NCBI GenBank assembly: GCA_019787685.1 | Contig: JAHNUO010000105.1 | Location: forward strand, 7,501 to 17,500 | Reading direction: 5' to 3' | Length of the DNA: 10,000 bases | Origin: Chiua virens | Taxonomy: Eukaryota; Basidiomycota; Agaricomycetes; Boletales; Boletaceae | Shown: positions 1 through 6,806 of the stretch, in pieces | Layout of the letters: every line of letters begins with the position of its first letter | How positions within the stretch are numbered: position 1 is the first letter of the stretch | Made by a program: the position numbers and the translations under genes | Notes under the pieces: model-generated | Databases searched by the model: none | What the model was told of the DNA's origin: nothing | Seen by the model: only the letters and a program-made list of their open reading frames with translations

Positions 1-480
1 TTAGTGGACACACAAGTGTGGTGCATTTTTGATTAGCAAAGTGTGGTAAACAATGTTTGAATTAGTGGACACACAAGTGTGGCGCATTTTTGATTAGTAA
101 AAGTGTAGACAAAGTGTGGTAAACAGTGTGGTGTGATTTTGAATTAGTGGACACACAAGTGTGGCGCATTTTTGATTAGCAAAGTGTGGTAAACAATGTT
201 TGAATTAGTGGACACACAAATGTGGCGCATTTTTGGTTAGCAAAGTGTAGCAAACAGTGTGGTGTGATTTTGAATTAGTGGACACACAAGTGTGGCGCAT
301 TTTTGGTTAGCAAAGTGTAGCAAACAGTGTGGTGTGATTTTGAATTAGTGGACACACAAGTGTGGCGCATTTTTGGTTAGCAAAGTGTAGCAAACAGTGT
401 GGTGTGATTTTGAATTAGTGGACACACAATTGTGGCGCATTTTTGATTAGTAAAAGTGCAGACAAAGTGTAGCAAACAAG
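1..480. repeat. Tandem array A, 61/70/82-bp units
   Basis: Each unit begins with ttagtggacacacaa and continues tgtggcgcatttttg. Unit starts are at 1, 62, 144, 205, 275, 345 and 415, so the spacings are 61, 82, 61, 70, 70 and 70 bp. Lengths differ by two small modules: a 12-bp one after gattag (taaaagtgtagac instead of c) and a 9-bp one before the unit end (agtgtggtgtgattttgaa instead of aatgtttgaa). Units starting at 205, 275 and 345 are almost identical. The last unit runs into the shared 303-bp module. The apparent minus-strand reading frame across it is a product of the repeat, not a gene. Confidence 0.93.
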
Positions 481-717
481 TGTACAAAAGTGTGGGAAAA
501 AGTGTTGCACACAAAGTGTAGCCAAAGTGTAGTCCAATTAGCCAGAATTGCGGTCCATTAGCACTTTTGGTAGTGTTGAAACAATTGTGTTGCACTGCCA
601 CCATCAAAAAATCTGTCAGAGTCCAAAAGTGCCCAAAACGCGATTTAGTGGACACCTAAACTCACGCCTCTTGCGCCCCAGGGCAAACGCGACCAAACAA
701 ATGGCTGGGCCCTATAT
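415..717. repeat. Duplicated ~303-bp module, copy 1
   Basis: This segment runs from the last array unit to ggccctatat and is present again at 2678-2981. By eye the copies differ by three substitutions and one extra A in a run (6 versus 7 A), about 99% identity. Both copies end at the same point: this one continues agggc, the other gtggg. Here the end forms the perfect 14-bp palindrome gccctatatagggc (709-722). The module has no credible coding frame. It could be the end of an unrecognised repeat family or a segmental duplication carrying the array with it. Confidence 0.92.
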
Positions 718-1273
718 AGGGCAAGTGGGCTCAACAACAATTAATGATGATAAATGACTCCTTTGAACTACATTTTGGTTAATGATCCCTATGATGATGG
801 TAACCATATGATATGAGGCTTGACATATCATAAATCAATGATGAGCTGCATTGATTTAATTAGGGTGACACAATTGGATATAAGGCTTGAATGATGAGCT
901 GCATTGATTTGATCAGAGACCAAGATGGGTTTAATGGAATCATTTGTTTGAATATATATGTAGAGATCATACATTTCCAGATCTATCTACATTGTTGAGT
1001 CTACAGCTGCCAGAGGGGCATCTGGCCAGTCCTTCCATTGTTGGAAGGATGGGTCTAGGTCCTCTCTTGGAGTCCTTTGGCAACAAAGGACTTTGAGAGC
1101 GGAAATAGATCCATTCTTCTGACGATGGTAGGGGATTGGATCAAAAAGAAGCCTCTTTGGTAGAGATACAGAAAAATAATAGATGATATATTGGGGGGGG
1201 TAAAAGCAAAAGAAATGTTGATTAGAATGTTCATAGATGATCACTAAACCTTGCTTAATAATAATGCTAATGC
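718..1273. other. Spacer without gene; short duplications
   Basis: No gene is supported here. The 21-bp direct repeat aatgatgagctgcattgatt(t) occurs at 837-857 and 890-910, and both copies are preceded at some distance by gatat(g/a)aggcttga, so a ~53-bp block has been imperfectly duplicated. The first copy overlaps a perfect 10-bp inverted repeat (taaatcaatg 831-840, cattgattta 849-858). Three hairpins at 1009-1099 are listed separately. A run of eight G is at 1193-1200. A minus-strand open frame (987-1448) crosses this region and the flanking repeats, but shows no recognisable domain. Confidence 0.7.
1009..1099 (+). other. Three consecutive hairpins, possible structured RNA
   Basis: Three non-overlapping inverted repeats follow each other in 91 nt. 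First, gccaga/tctggc (1009-1014, 1021-1026) has a 6-nt loop. Second, ccttcca/tggaagg (1031-1037, 1042-1048) has a 4-nt loop. Third, a 16-bp stem (1064-1079 with 1084-1099) closes on GCAA, a GNRA-type tetraloop. The inner nine pairs of the third stem are Watson-Crick, followed by three G-U wobbles and four more Watson-Crick pairs. The wobbles pair only in a plus-strand transcript; in the opposite strand they would be A-C mismatches. No known RNA family is recognised and there is no proof of transcription. Confidence 0.5.
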
Positions 1274-1295
1274 TTGAATTAGTGGCGCATTTTGT

Positions 1296-1382
1296 GTTTA
1301 GGGCAGGCTTGATTGATACATGAACAGATCTTAAGTTAACCCATACTATTTGTTGTTTAGGGCAGGCTTGAGTGATACATGA
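1296..1382. repeat. 28-bp direct repeat pair
   Basis: Two 28-bp copies (1296-1323 and 1355-1382) begin gtttagggcaggcttga and end gatacatga, with one mismatch. They are 59 bp apart, measured start to start. They lie between the unique spacer and the minisatellite. Just upstream, 1274-1293 (ttgaattagtggcgcatttt) is a relic of the array unit lacking 14 nt. Confidence 0.85.
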
Positions 1383-1860
1383 TGAGTAGGAGTGTAGCAA
1401 AAAGTGCACAAAAAGCGGTAGCAAAAGTGTAGTCAAAGTGTAGACCAAGAGTGTAGTAGAAGCGTACCAAAAAGTGTAGTCAAAGTGTAGTCAGTCAAGA
1501 GTGTAGTAAAAGTGTACCAAAAAGTGTACCAAAAAATGTACCAAAAGTGTACCAAAAAGTGTACCAAAAAGTGTACCAAAAAGTGTGGTCAGTCAAGAGC
1601 GTAGTAAAAGTGTACCAAGAGGTGTACCAAAAGTGTACCAAAAAGTGTACCAAAAAGTGTACCAAAAGTGTACCAAAAGTGTAGTCAGTCAAGAGTGTAG
1701 TAAAAGTGTACCAAAAAGTGTACCAAAAGTGTACCAAAAGTGTAGTCAGTCAAGAGTGTACCAAAAGTGTACCAAAAAGTGTAGTCAGTCAAGAGTGTAC
1801 CAAAAGTGTACCAAAAAGTGTAGTCAGTCAAGAGCGTAGTAAAAGTGTAGTGGAGGCATA
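1383..1860. repeat. Minisatellite, 11-13-bp units with spacer box
   Basis: Dozens of short units of the type agtgtaccaaa(aa) or agtgtagt(a/c)aaa make up this block. They are interrupted by the box gtcagtcaagag at 1490, 1588, 1684, 1745, 1784 and 1823, so the higher-order periods are 98, 96, 61, 39 and 39 bp. The last two periods are almost exact 39-bp units. Open frames on both strands, rich in VPKVYQK on plus and WYTF on minus, come from the repeat and are not considered genes. The agtgt/aaagtgt wording also occurs in the larger arrays, so all may derive from one ancestral short repeat. Confidence 0.93.
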
Positions 1861-1911
1861 TCAAACTGTAAAGAAGTGTTTAAAGGATTAGCCAAGGTGT
1901 AGGAAATCATA

Positions 1912-1994
1912 GGCATGATAGTCAAGTGGTGTTGAAAACAGATTAGAAATCTGGTCCCTTCTGTCAGGGCATAAGTTCAAACCCTACTGATGAC
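1912..1994 (+). pseudogene. Degenerate tRNA-Ser(AGA)-like sequence
   Basis: The 83 nt fit a class II tRNA exactly. Acceptor 5' strand 1912-1918; ta linker; D arm 1921-1936; anticodon arm acaga-TTAGAAA-tctgg (1938-1954) with AGA at 1945-1947 after T33; 16-nt variable arm with a ccct/aggg stem (1955-1970); T arm 1971-1987 with loop ttcaaac; acceptor 3' strand 1988-1994. Internal Pol III boxes are present: A-box-like tagtcaagtgg (1919-1929) and B-box-like gttcaaacc (1975-1983). Pairing is damaged: about 5/7 in the acceptor, 3/5 in the T stem and 2/3 in the D stem, with one mismatch at the base of the anticodon stem. This favours a pseudogene or the tRNA-derived head of a SINE over a working tRNA. 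The anticodon arm is copied again at 1996-2012, there with a perfect 5-bp stem. Confidence 0.62.
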
Positions 1995-2012
1995 AACAGA
2001 TTAGAAATCTGT

Positions 2013-2097
2013 TCTGAAGAAAATTTTGTTGGTTGGTAAGCACAGATGTGGCAGATGTGCAGACAAAGTGTAATAAACAATGTGATGTGATTTTCAC
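2013..2097. other. Short junction between tRNA-like sequence and array B
   Basis: No gene is seen. The stretch carries aagtgt-type words (acaaagtgtaataaacaatg) that are diverged array units, so array B decays gradually toward the tRNA-like sequence. Confidence 0.5.
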
Positions 2098-2740
2098 TTT
2101 AAGTGTAACAAATGTGGCGCATTTTTGATTAGGAAATGTGTAGACAAAGTGTGGTAAACAATGTGGTGTGATTTTGAATTAGTGGACACACAAGTGTGGC
2201 GCATTTTTGATTAGTAAAAGTGTGGACAAAGTGTGGTAAACAATGTGGTGTGATTTTGAATTAGTGGACACACAAGTGTGGCGCATTTTTGATTAGCAAA
2301 GTGTAGTAAACAATGTTTGAATTAGTGGACACACAAATGTGGCGCATTTTTGATTAGCAAAGTGTGGTAAACAATGTTTGAATTAGTGGACACACAAATG
2401 TGGCGCATTTTTGATTAGTAAAAGTGTAGACAAAGTGGAGTAAACAGTGTGGTGTGATTTTGAATTAGTGGACACACAAGTGTGGCGCATTTTTGATTAG
2501 CAAAGTGTAGTGAACAATGTCTGAATTAGTGGACACACAAATGTGGCGCATTTTTGATTAGTAAAAGTGTAGACAAAGTGGAGTAAACAGTGTGGTGTGA
2601 TTTTGAATTAGTGGACACACAAGTGTGGCGCATTTTTGGTTAGCAAAGTGTAGCAAACAGTGTGGTGTGATTTTGAATTAGTGGACACACAATTGTGGCG
2701 CATTTTTGATTAGTAAAAGTGTAGACAAAGTGTAGCAAAC
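2098..2740. repeat. Tandem array B, same unit family as array A
   Basis: A diverged partial unit is followed by full units starting at 2179, 2261, 2322, 2383, 2465, 2526, 2608 and 2678. Spacings are 82, 61, 61, 82, 61, 82 and 70 bp, the same three lengths as in array A but in a different order. The 12-bp module again never appears without the 9-bp module: 61 has neither, 70 has the 9 bp only, 82 has both, and no 73-bp unit is seen. As in array A, the last unit leads into the 303-bp module. Confidence 0.93.
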
Positions 2741-2981
2741 AAGTGTACAAAAGTGTGGGAAAAAGTGTTGCACACAAAGTGTAGCCAAAGTGTAGTCCAA
2801 TTAGCCAGAATTGCGGTCCATTAACACTTTTGGTAGTGTTGACACAATTGTGTTGCACTGCCACCATCAAAAAAATCTGTCAGAGTCCAAAAGTGCCCAA
2901 AACGCGATTTAGTGGACACCTAAACTCACGCCTCTTGCGCCCCAGGGCAAACGCGACCAAACAAATGGCTGGGCCCTATAT
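2678..2981. repeat. Duplicated ~303-bp module, copy 2
   Basis: This is the second copy of 415-717, ending at the same ggccctatat. It is followed by unrelated sequence (gtgggggtgaacac), so the palindrome formed by copy 1 at its end is absent here. The near identity suggests recent duplication or ongoing homogenisation. Confidence 0.92.
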
Positions 2982-3044
2982 GTGGGGGTGAACACAACAA
3001 ACACATTTGGTAATCAACCAAGCTTGTTTAACACTTTTTTAAAC

Positions 3045-3920
3045 CACAACCAATGAATGGTCTATGAAGCTAACTAATGAATCTAATCGATCATTAGGAT
3101 CATTGTTAGTCAGATCACTTTGCTTGCTGGTCAATTAGGGTTATCCTAGTCGAACTACATGTGGTGTAGGCTTTCACTTGTACCAATGGACGGTCTTCAG
3201 ATGCTTTCTGATGGACTAGCTTGATCTGCTAGCTCATCGTTGGCTAGACCGCTTTGCTACAAGCTGATGGCCTACCTTGTCAGTCATTGGTAGATTTGCT
3301 AGTGTCGGCGTCGTGCTTCATCCTTCACACTGGGGTTTTTATCAAGCTGGTGAAGCGCTATTGTGAGCACAACCGATGAACGGTCCCCTGACGCTAATCG
3401 ATGAGTTTGATCGATCATTAGGCTCGTCGTTAGTGAGATCGCTTCGCTTGTCGTTCCTTTAGGGTTTTTCTAGTCAAGCTACATGTGGTGTAGGCTTTCG
3501 GCTGTACAAATGAATGGTCTCCAGATGCTTTCTGATGCGCTAGCTTGATTTGCTAGTTTGTCGTTGGCTAGACTGCTTTGTTACATGTCGATGTCTACCT
3601 TGTCAGTCCTTGGTAAAAATTCCTCATCTCGGTTCACTTTGGATTTAATCAAGCTAGTTAAATGCTATTGCGAGCACAATCGATGAACGGTCCCCTGACG
3701 CTAATCGATGGGTTTGATTGATCATTGGGATCATCGTTAGTGAGATCGCTTCGCTTGTCGTTCCTTTAGGGTTTTTCTAGTCAAGCTACATGTGGTGTAG
3801 GCTTTCGGCTGTACCAATGAATGGTCTCCAGATGCTTTCTGATGTGCTAGCTTGATCTGCTAGTGCATCGTTGGCTAGACCACTTTGCTACATGTCGGTG
3901 TCTACCTTGTTGGTCATTGG
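3045..3920. repeat. ~310-bp tandem repeats, probable rDNA spacer subrepeats
   Basis: Three head-to-tail units start with caca(a)ccgatgaa-type sequence at 3045, 3368 and 3675. Lengths are 323 and 307 bp, with a last unit of 246 bp that breaks off after cattgg at 3920. Units 2 and 3 are much closer to each other than to unit 1. Shared words include ctacatgtggtgtaggcttt and ccagatgctttctgatg. A hairpin around gctagcttgatctgctag recurs; in unit 3 it is an 11-bp stem (3841-3851 with 3859-3869) containing two G-U pairs. Their position just upstream of an 18S start fits intergenic-spacer subrepeats, which in many eukaryotes carry spacer promoters or enhancers. That role is inferred. Confidence 0.8.
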
Positions 3921-4585
3921 AAGTGCGAGTAGTAGAAGGGGGGGAGGGGGAGTTCATTCAAGGTTGAAAGCAATGGTGTCTGGAGGCAGACTAGTTTCAA
4001 GTCTTGCTCTTTGGTGCACCTTCTGTCAAGTATGCCTTGCTATGGCTAGCTTCATCTGAATCCTAGTCATGGACGTGCTTGCGTAGTCGAGATGAACTGA
4101 TGGGAAATGATGTATGCTGGGCGATTTACAGATCCGTTCGTGGTCTGATGTTTTCCAAGCTTGTCTAATACGTGTCAGTGTTAGCATTGAGAGAAGGGTG
4201 TGGATTGATTGCCGATGGCTAGACCAGACACGATCAACCACTCGAGGATCCGCCGTGACTGAGAGATGTTTGTTGGACATTTCCGGTGACTGGTAGTCTT
4301 CATGGAGGAAGGAAATCTATGTCTATATAAGACATAGGGCAGCCTATCTAAGATATGTGAGATCGGGGGAAACAAGGCAGACTCGTCATGACTAGGAATG
4401 AAACTCCTGAGCCTTATCGAACGGAGGGCGATATGATCCTGTTTAATAGAGGGGCTTGTTTGGAAGGATTAGTTCTGTCGGTGATGATGAGGAGAACGAA
4501 CGTTCGACGGGTTTAACGAAACGCCACGGCCTTACCGAACGGAGGGTGATGCCTCCTAATAGAGGGCTGGTCTGGATGGATTAGT
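3921..4585 (+). promoter_or_regulatory. Presumed rRNA promoter region and 5' ETS
   Basis: This stretch lies between the truncated spacer repeat and the 18S 5' end, so it should hold the Pol I promoter and 5' external transcribed spacer if the unit is genuine rDNA. It opens near a G-rich tract (3938-3950). It contains a TATATAA inside an inverted repeat (4317-4337) and a ~75-bp imperfect duplication (4397-4474, 4515-4586). No protein gene is supported. The transcription start cannot be fixed from sequence alone. Confidence 0.5.
4317..4337 (+). promoter_or_regulatory. TATATAA within 7-bp inverted repeat
   Basis: The sequence is CTATGTC-TATATAA-GACATAG, with arms perfectly complementary and the TATATAA as the 7-nt centre. 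It lies about 250 bp upstream of the 18S 5' end. An AT-rich core near the start site is known for some Pol I promoters, for example the plant TATA-like element. Assigning that role here is a guess from position. Confidence 0.3.
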
Positions 4586-4586
4586 T
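4397..4586 (+). repeat. Imperfect direct duplication in 5' ETS
   Basis: 4397-4474 and 4515-4586 share the order gaaac, gcctta(t/c)cgaacggaggg, gat, taatagagg, gg(a/t)(a/t)ggattagtt, with short indels, at an offset of about 115 bp. The second copy ends with ggattagtt exactly at the 18S 5' end; the first copy ends with the same word followed by ctgtcgg. The duplication may place a processing-site-like sequence twice. Confidence 0.75.
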
Positions 4587-4990
4587 ACCTGGTTGATCCT
4601 GCCAGTAGTCATATGCTTGTCTCAAAGATTAAGCCATGCATGTCCAAGTATAAACGAATTTGTACAGTGAAACTGCGAATGGCTCATTAAATCAGTTATA
4701 GTTTATTTGATGATGGCTTGCTACATGGATAACTGTGGTAATTCTAGAGCTAATACATGCAATCAAGCCCCGACTTCTGGGAGGGGTGTATTTATTAGAT
4801 AAAAAACCAACGCGGCTCGCCGCTCGTTTGGTGATTCATAATAACTGCTCGAATCGCATGGCCTTGTGCCGGCGATGCTTCATTCAAATATCTGCCCTAT
4901 CAACTTTCGATGGTAGAATAGAGGTCTACCATGGTTTCAACGGGTAACGGGGAATAAGGGTTCGATTCCGGAGCCACATAAAAGGAAGGC
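4586..4990 (+). rRNA. 18S rRNA gene, 5' part, interrupted
   Basis: This begins tacctggttgatcctgccag, the near-universal 5' end of eukaryotic 18S, and follows the fungal 18S text for about 388 nt to ttccggag (4973). It then skips about 21 nt that normally follow, resumes with ccacat..aaggaaggc (4974-4990), and leaves 18S for good. Two transitions are visible in the well-conserved ggtag-a-atagagg-t-ctacc stretch, compared with the usual ggataga and ggcc. Wording such as catgcaatcaagccccgact fits basidiomycetes. The missing block is highly conserved, so this copy is unlikely to yield functional rRNA. It may be a real rDNA unit with an insertion, or a translocated 5' fragment (pseudogene). Confidence 0.93.
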
Positions 4991-5594
4991 GTTATTACTA
5001 TGGCAATCATTGGCAAAATTGGCTTGACATTCATATATCCTACTGTTCGTATTACACCGTGTGCACCTAATGTTACCCCACTTCTGTGAGGGTAATGTCT
5101 ACATATTTTGGGTTAGAGAACAAGCCAAGTGGGCATTGACGACTTACTCCTTTGGTTTCCTGAAATCAAAGCGACTGACGAGATGTCTAGAGTGTGTGTG
5201 TTGTGCCTTGTCATTACTCACATGCTCAGGGGAGAGAAATAATTTTTTGTGTCGCTAAAAACTTTACGAGACGGAGCCGAAAGGCAGTGGTCCACTATCG
5301 GCAAAAGTCTGACAGCTCGCTACCGATACTGAGCAGGTTAAATTGCAAAAATGTTTGTTCCCGGACATTCGTATGTTCCGGTGTGTGAACTAGGCAAACT
5401 CAGCTCTACCTCGAAATGGATGGCCCTATGCACGTAATGACATGAAAAATATTTTAATCTTCTTTTGGAATAAGTTTTCTTTCCTTTTACGAGTTTATAG
5501 AATGATGGTTTTTGTTTGCGAGTTGAAGCATATGGGCAAAGTCCGTTCAGGGCTAATGACAACGGCAAACACCGCCGCCTAGCAAAGTTATTTA
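4991..5594 (+). other. Leader of ORF1, no gene
   Basis: These 604 nt follow the 18S break and precede ORF1. Short open frames exist but none shows a domain. Local structures include tatcgg/ccgata (5296-5301, 5323-5328), a hairpin around ccggacat-tcgt-atgttccgg (5361-5381, one bulge) closed further out by gttc/gaac (5357-5360, 5387-5390), and a hairpin at the ORF1 start. It is probably the 5' untranslated region of the inserted element. Group I intron core sequences and an HDV-like ribozyme fold were looked for by eye and not found. Confidence 0.45.
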
Positions 5595-5612
5595 ATGTGG
5601 ACCTTTGCTAGG
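5578..5612 (+). promoter_or_regulatory. 10-bp hairpin enclosing the first ORF1 ATG
   Basis: cctagcaaag (5578-5587) and ctttgctagg (5603-5612) are perfect inverted repeats around a 15-nt loop that contains the ATG at 5595. In mRNA this would place the first start codon in the loop. It could hinder or regulate initiation there and favour the next in-frame ATG at 5673. It may instead be a leftover of the element's structure with no role in translation. Confidence 0.5.
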
Positions 5613-6806
5613 AGAACGTATTTCTTTTCGCCCCACTCGCTCTCTCGAACACTCTTTACCATAACCTCCTCGATGTCGGTCACCCCAGTCACTCCCACCA
5701 CGTCTATCGCCAGACACGCAGTTTCTACTCTAAAGAAGCAGAAGCGCAAACGCTACGAGAACGACGATGCGGGGATATTTGCGGGTACCACGGGCGGTCC
5801 AAGCGGTGATGCGCTGTCGCCAGCATCGACGGAGATCGTGGAAAAGGTGTTGAAAGATGCGTTTGGGGAGGACTCTACGTGGTATGGCTCCCAGGTGTTC
5901 GCTCACGTCACTAGCCAGGCTGGTCGCTTTTTGGCACAGGCTCATCTTTGTCTCTGGCTCGTCTTTGCGACGGCCTTTGACCACGTACACCAGTTCGGTG
6001 CCCAAAACGCGTATAGCCTTAGGAGGACGGAGCAAGTCGGAAACTTTGTGGTAGAACAGTTGGGCATCCGTCCCTCGGGTTTGGATAGGTTTTTGGCCGG
6101 CGGGAAAACTCACCGTTTTCTTATGACATTTGACAAGGGGAACCTTGCCAACATCTTGGACAAGTTCCCCCGAGGCTGGATTAAGCTAGCGCATGGCATT
6201 GGCTTTCGTATCACGTCTCCCGCCGACTCTTCTCCTGTTCGAATTCCTATCACCATCACGAACGTCCCTCTCGCTATCCCAATCGTGCACGTTCGACTCG
6301 CAATTCAAGAACTCGTCTACGTTGAGTCGGTTGTCGGGCTCCAGCATGTCGCTATGCCGAATGGCATAAAACTTAATCGCGTCGATGGATTTCTCACCGT
6401 TGTGGAACTGGACGGATCTCCCGTATCGAGCAAGTTGGAAAAGTTTACCGTGTCTTTGAAGGTAGATGGATTCGAGGTCGAGCTGACTCGAAAGCAGGCT
6501 TGCGTTACCTGCTCGGACGAGGACCACTGGATCGTGGACTGTCCCGTGAGGCAGAAGTTGGTGGTGAACGACACGAAAGGATGGTCTTTTGTATCTCAGG
6601 GTGTTGCGCCCTCGGGAGGACGGGAGGAAGGCACCGTCTTGCCTATCGCAGAAGTAGAGGCAATTGCGAGGCAGGTAGAAAGTGACGCGGCGAAACTTGC
6701 TGGGGCTAAGACTGGGAAAGGGAACAAGGGGAAACCCTCGAGGAAGTCGAGGAAGAGAAAGGGAGGCGACGAGACTGAGCAGGCTGCGAAGAAAGCCAGA
6801 ATCTAA
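5595..6806 (+). CDS. Gag-like / LINE ORF1 protein with CCHC zinc knuckle
   Basis: This intact 403-codon frame ends in TAA. A zinc knuckle C-x2-C-x4-H-x4-C is formed by C303, C306, H311 and C316, the type found in retroelement Gag/ORF1 proteins, where it binds nucleic acid. A basic cluster KKQKRKR (47-53) and a Lys/Arg-rich tail (about 372-403, ending KKARI) look like nuclear-localisation or RNA-binding segments. Residues about 215-300, just before the knuckle, alternate strand-like and helix-like stretches and could be an RRM-like fold (inference). There is no signal peptide or convincing membrane segment. Neither ATG has a purine at -3; M27 (5673) is a reasonable alternative start because the first 26 residues look like leader sequence. 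The frame is visibly more GC-rich than the downstream frame. Role inferred: ribonucleoprotein formation with element RNA. A host zinc-knuckle protein cannot be excluded. Confidence 0.75.
   Translation: MWTFARRTYFFSPHSLSRTLFTITSSMSVTPVTPTTSIARHAVSTLKKQKRKRYENDDAGIFAGTTGGPSGDALSPASTEIVEKVLKDAFGEDSTWYGSQVFAHVTSQAGRFLAQAHLCLWLVFATAFDHVHQFGAQNAYSLRRTEQVGNFVVEQLGIRPSGLDRFLAGGKTHRFLMTFDKGNLANILDKFPRGWIKLAHGIGFRITSPADSSPVRIPITITNVPLAIPIVHVRLAIQELVYVESVVGLQHVAMPNGIKLNRVDGFLTVVELDGSPVSSKLEKFTVSLKVDGFEVELTRKQACVTCSDEDHWIVDCPVRQKLVVNDTKGWSFVSQGVAPSGGREEGTVLPIAEVEAIARQVESDAAKLAGAKTGKGNKGKPSRKSRKRKGGDETEQAAKKARI

Noticed and set aside
1..480. CRISPR-like array
   Set aside because: Both repeat and intervening sequence are conserved between units, so there are no unique spacers; the setting is eukaryotic.
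377..655. Minus-strand frame, repeated at 2640-2870
   Set aside because: It lies in array units and the duplicated module; the second copy simply follows from the segmental duplication.
987..1448. 153-codon minus-strand frame
   Set aside because: It spans hairpins, a G run and repeat relics, has no recognisable domain, and its sense strand has stronger structural signals.
1495..1891. Open reading frames on both strands over the minisatellite (WYTF-rich and VPKVYQK-rich)
   Set aside because: They exist because repeat lengths are often multiples of three and the units lack stop codons; no domain, and both strands are open at once.
3938..3950. G-quadruplex in the G-rich tract
   Set aside because: There are only two G runs (7 and 5) split by one A; a four-tract fold is possible only by dividing the runs, so support is weak.
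4114..4375. Small overlapping frames on both strands upstream of 18S
   Set aside because: They fall in presumed promoter/ETS sequence, are short and have no domain.
4735..4947. Open frame within 18S
   Set aside because: The DNA is conserved rRNA sequence; the frame is incidental.
4991..5594. Group I intron or HDV-like ribozyme at the 18S junction
   Set aside because: No recognisable group I P-Q-R-S core or terminal guanosine context was seen, and no nested pseudoknot starting at the junction could be traced by eye; a covariance search would settle it.
5730..6113. Minus-strand frames across ORF1 (also 6186-6574)
   Set aside because: Antisense shadows of a frame with a clear zinc knuckle.
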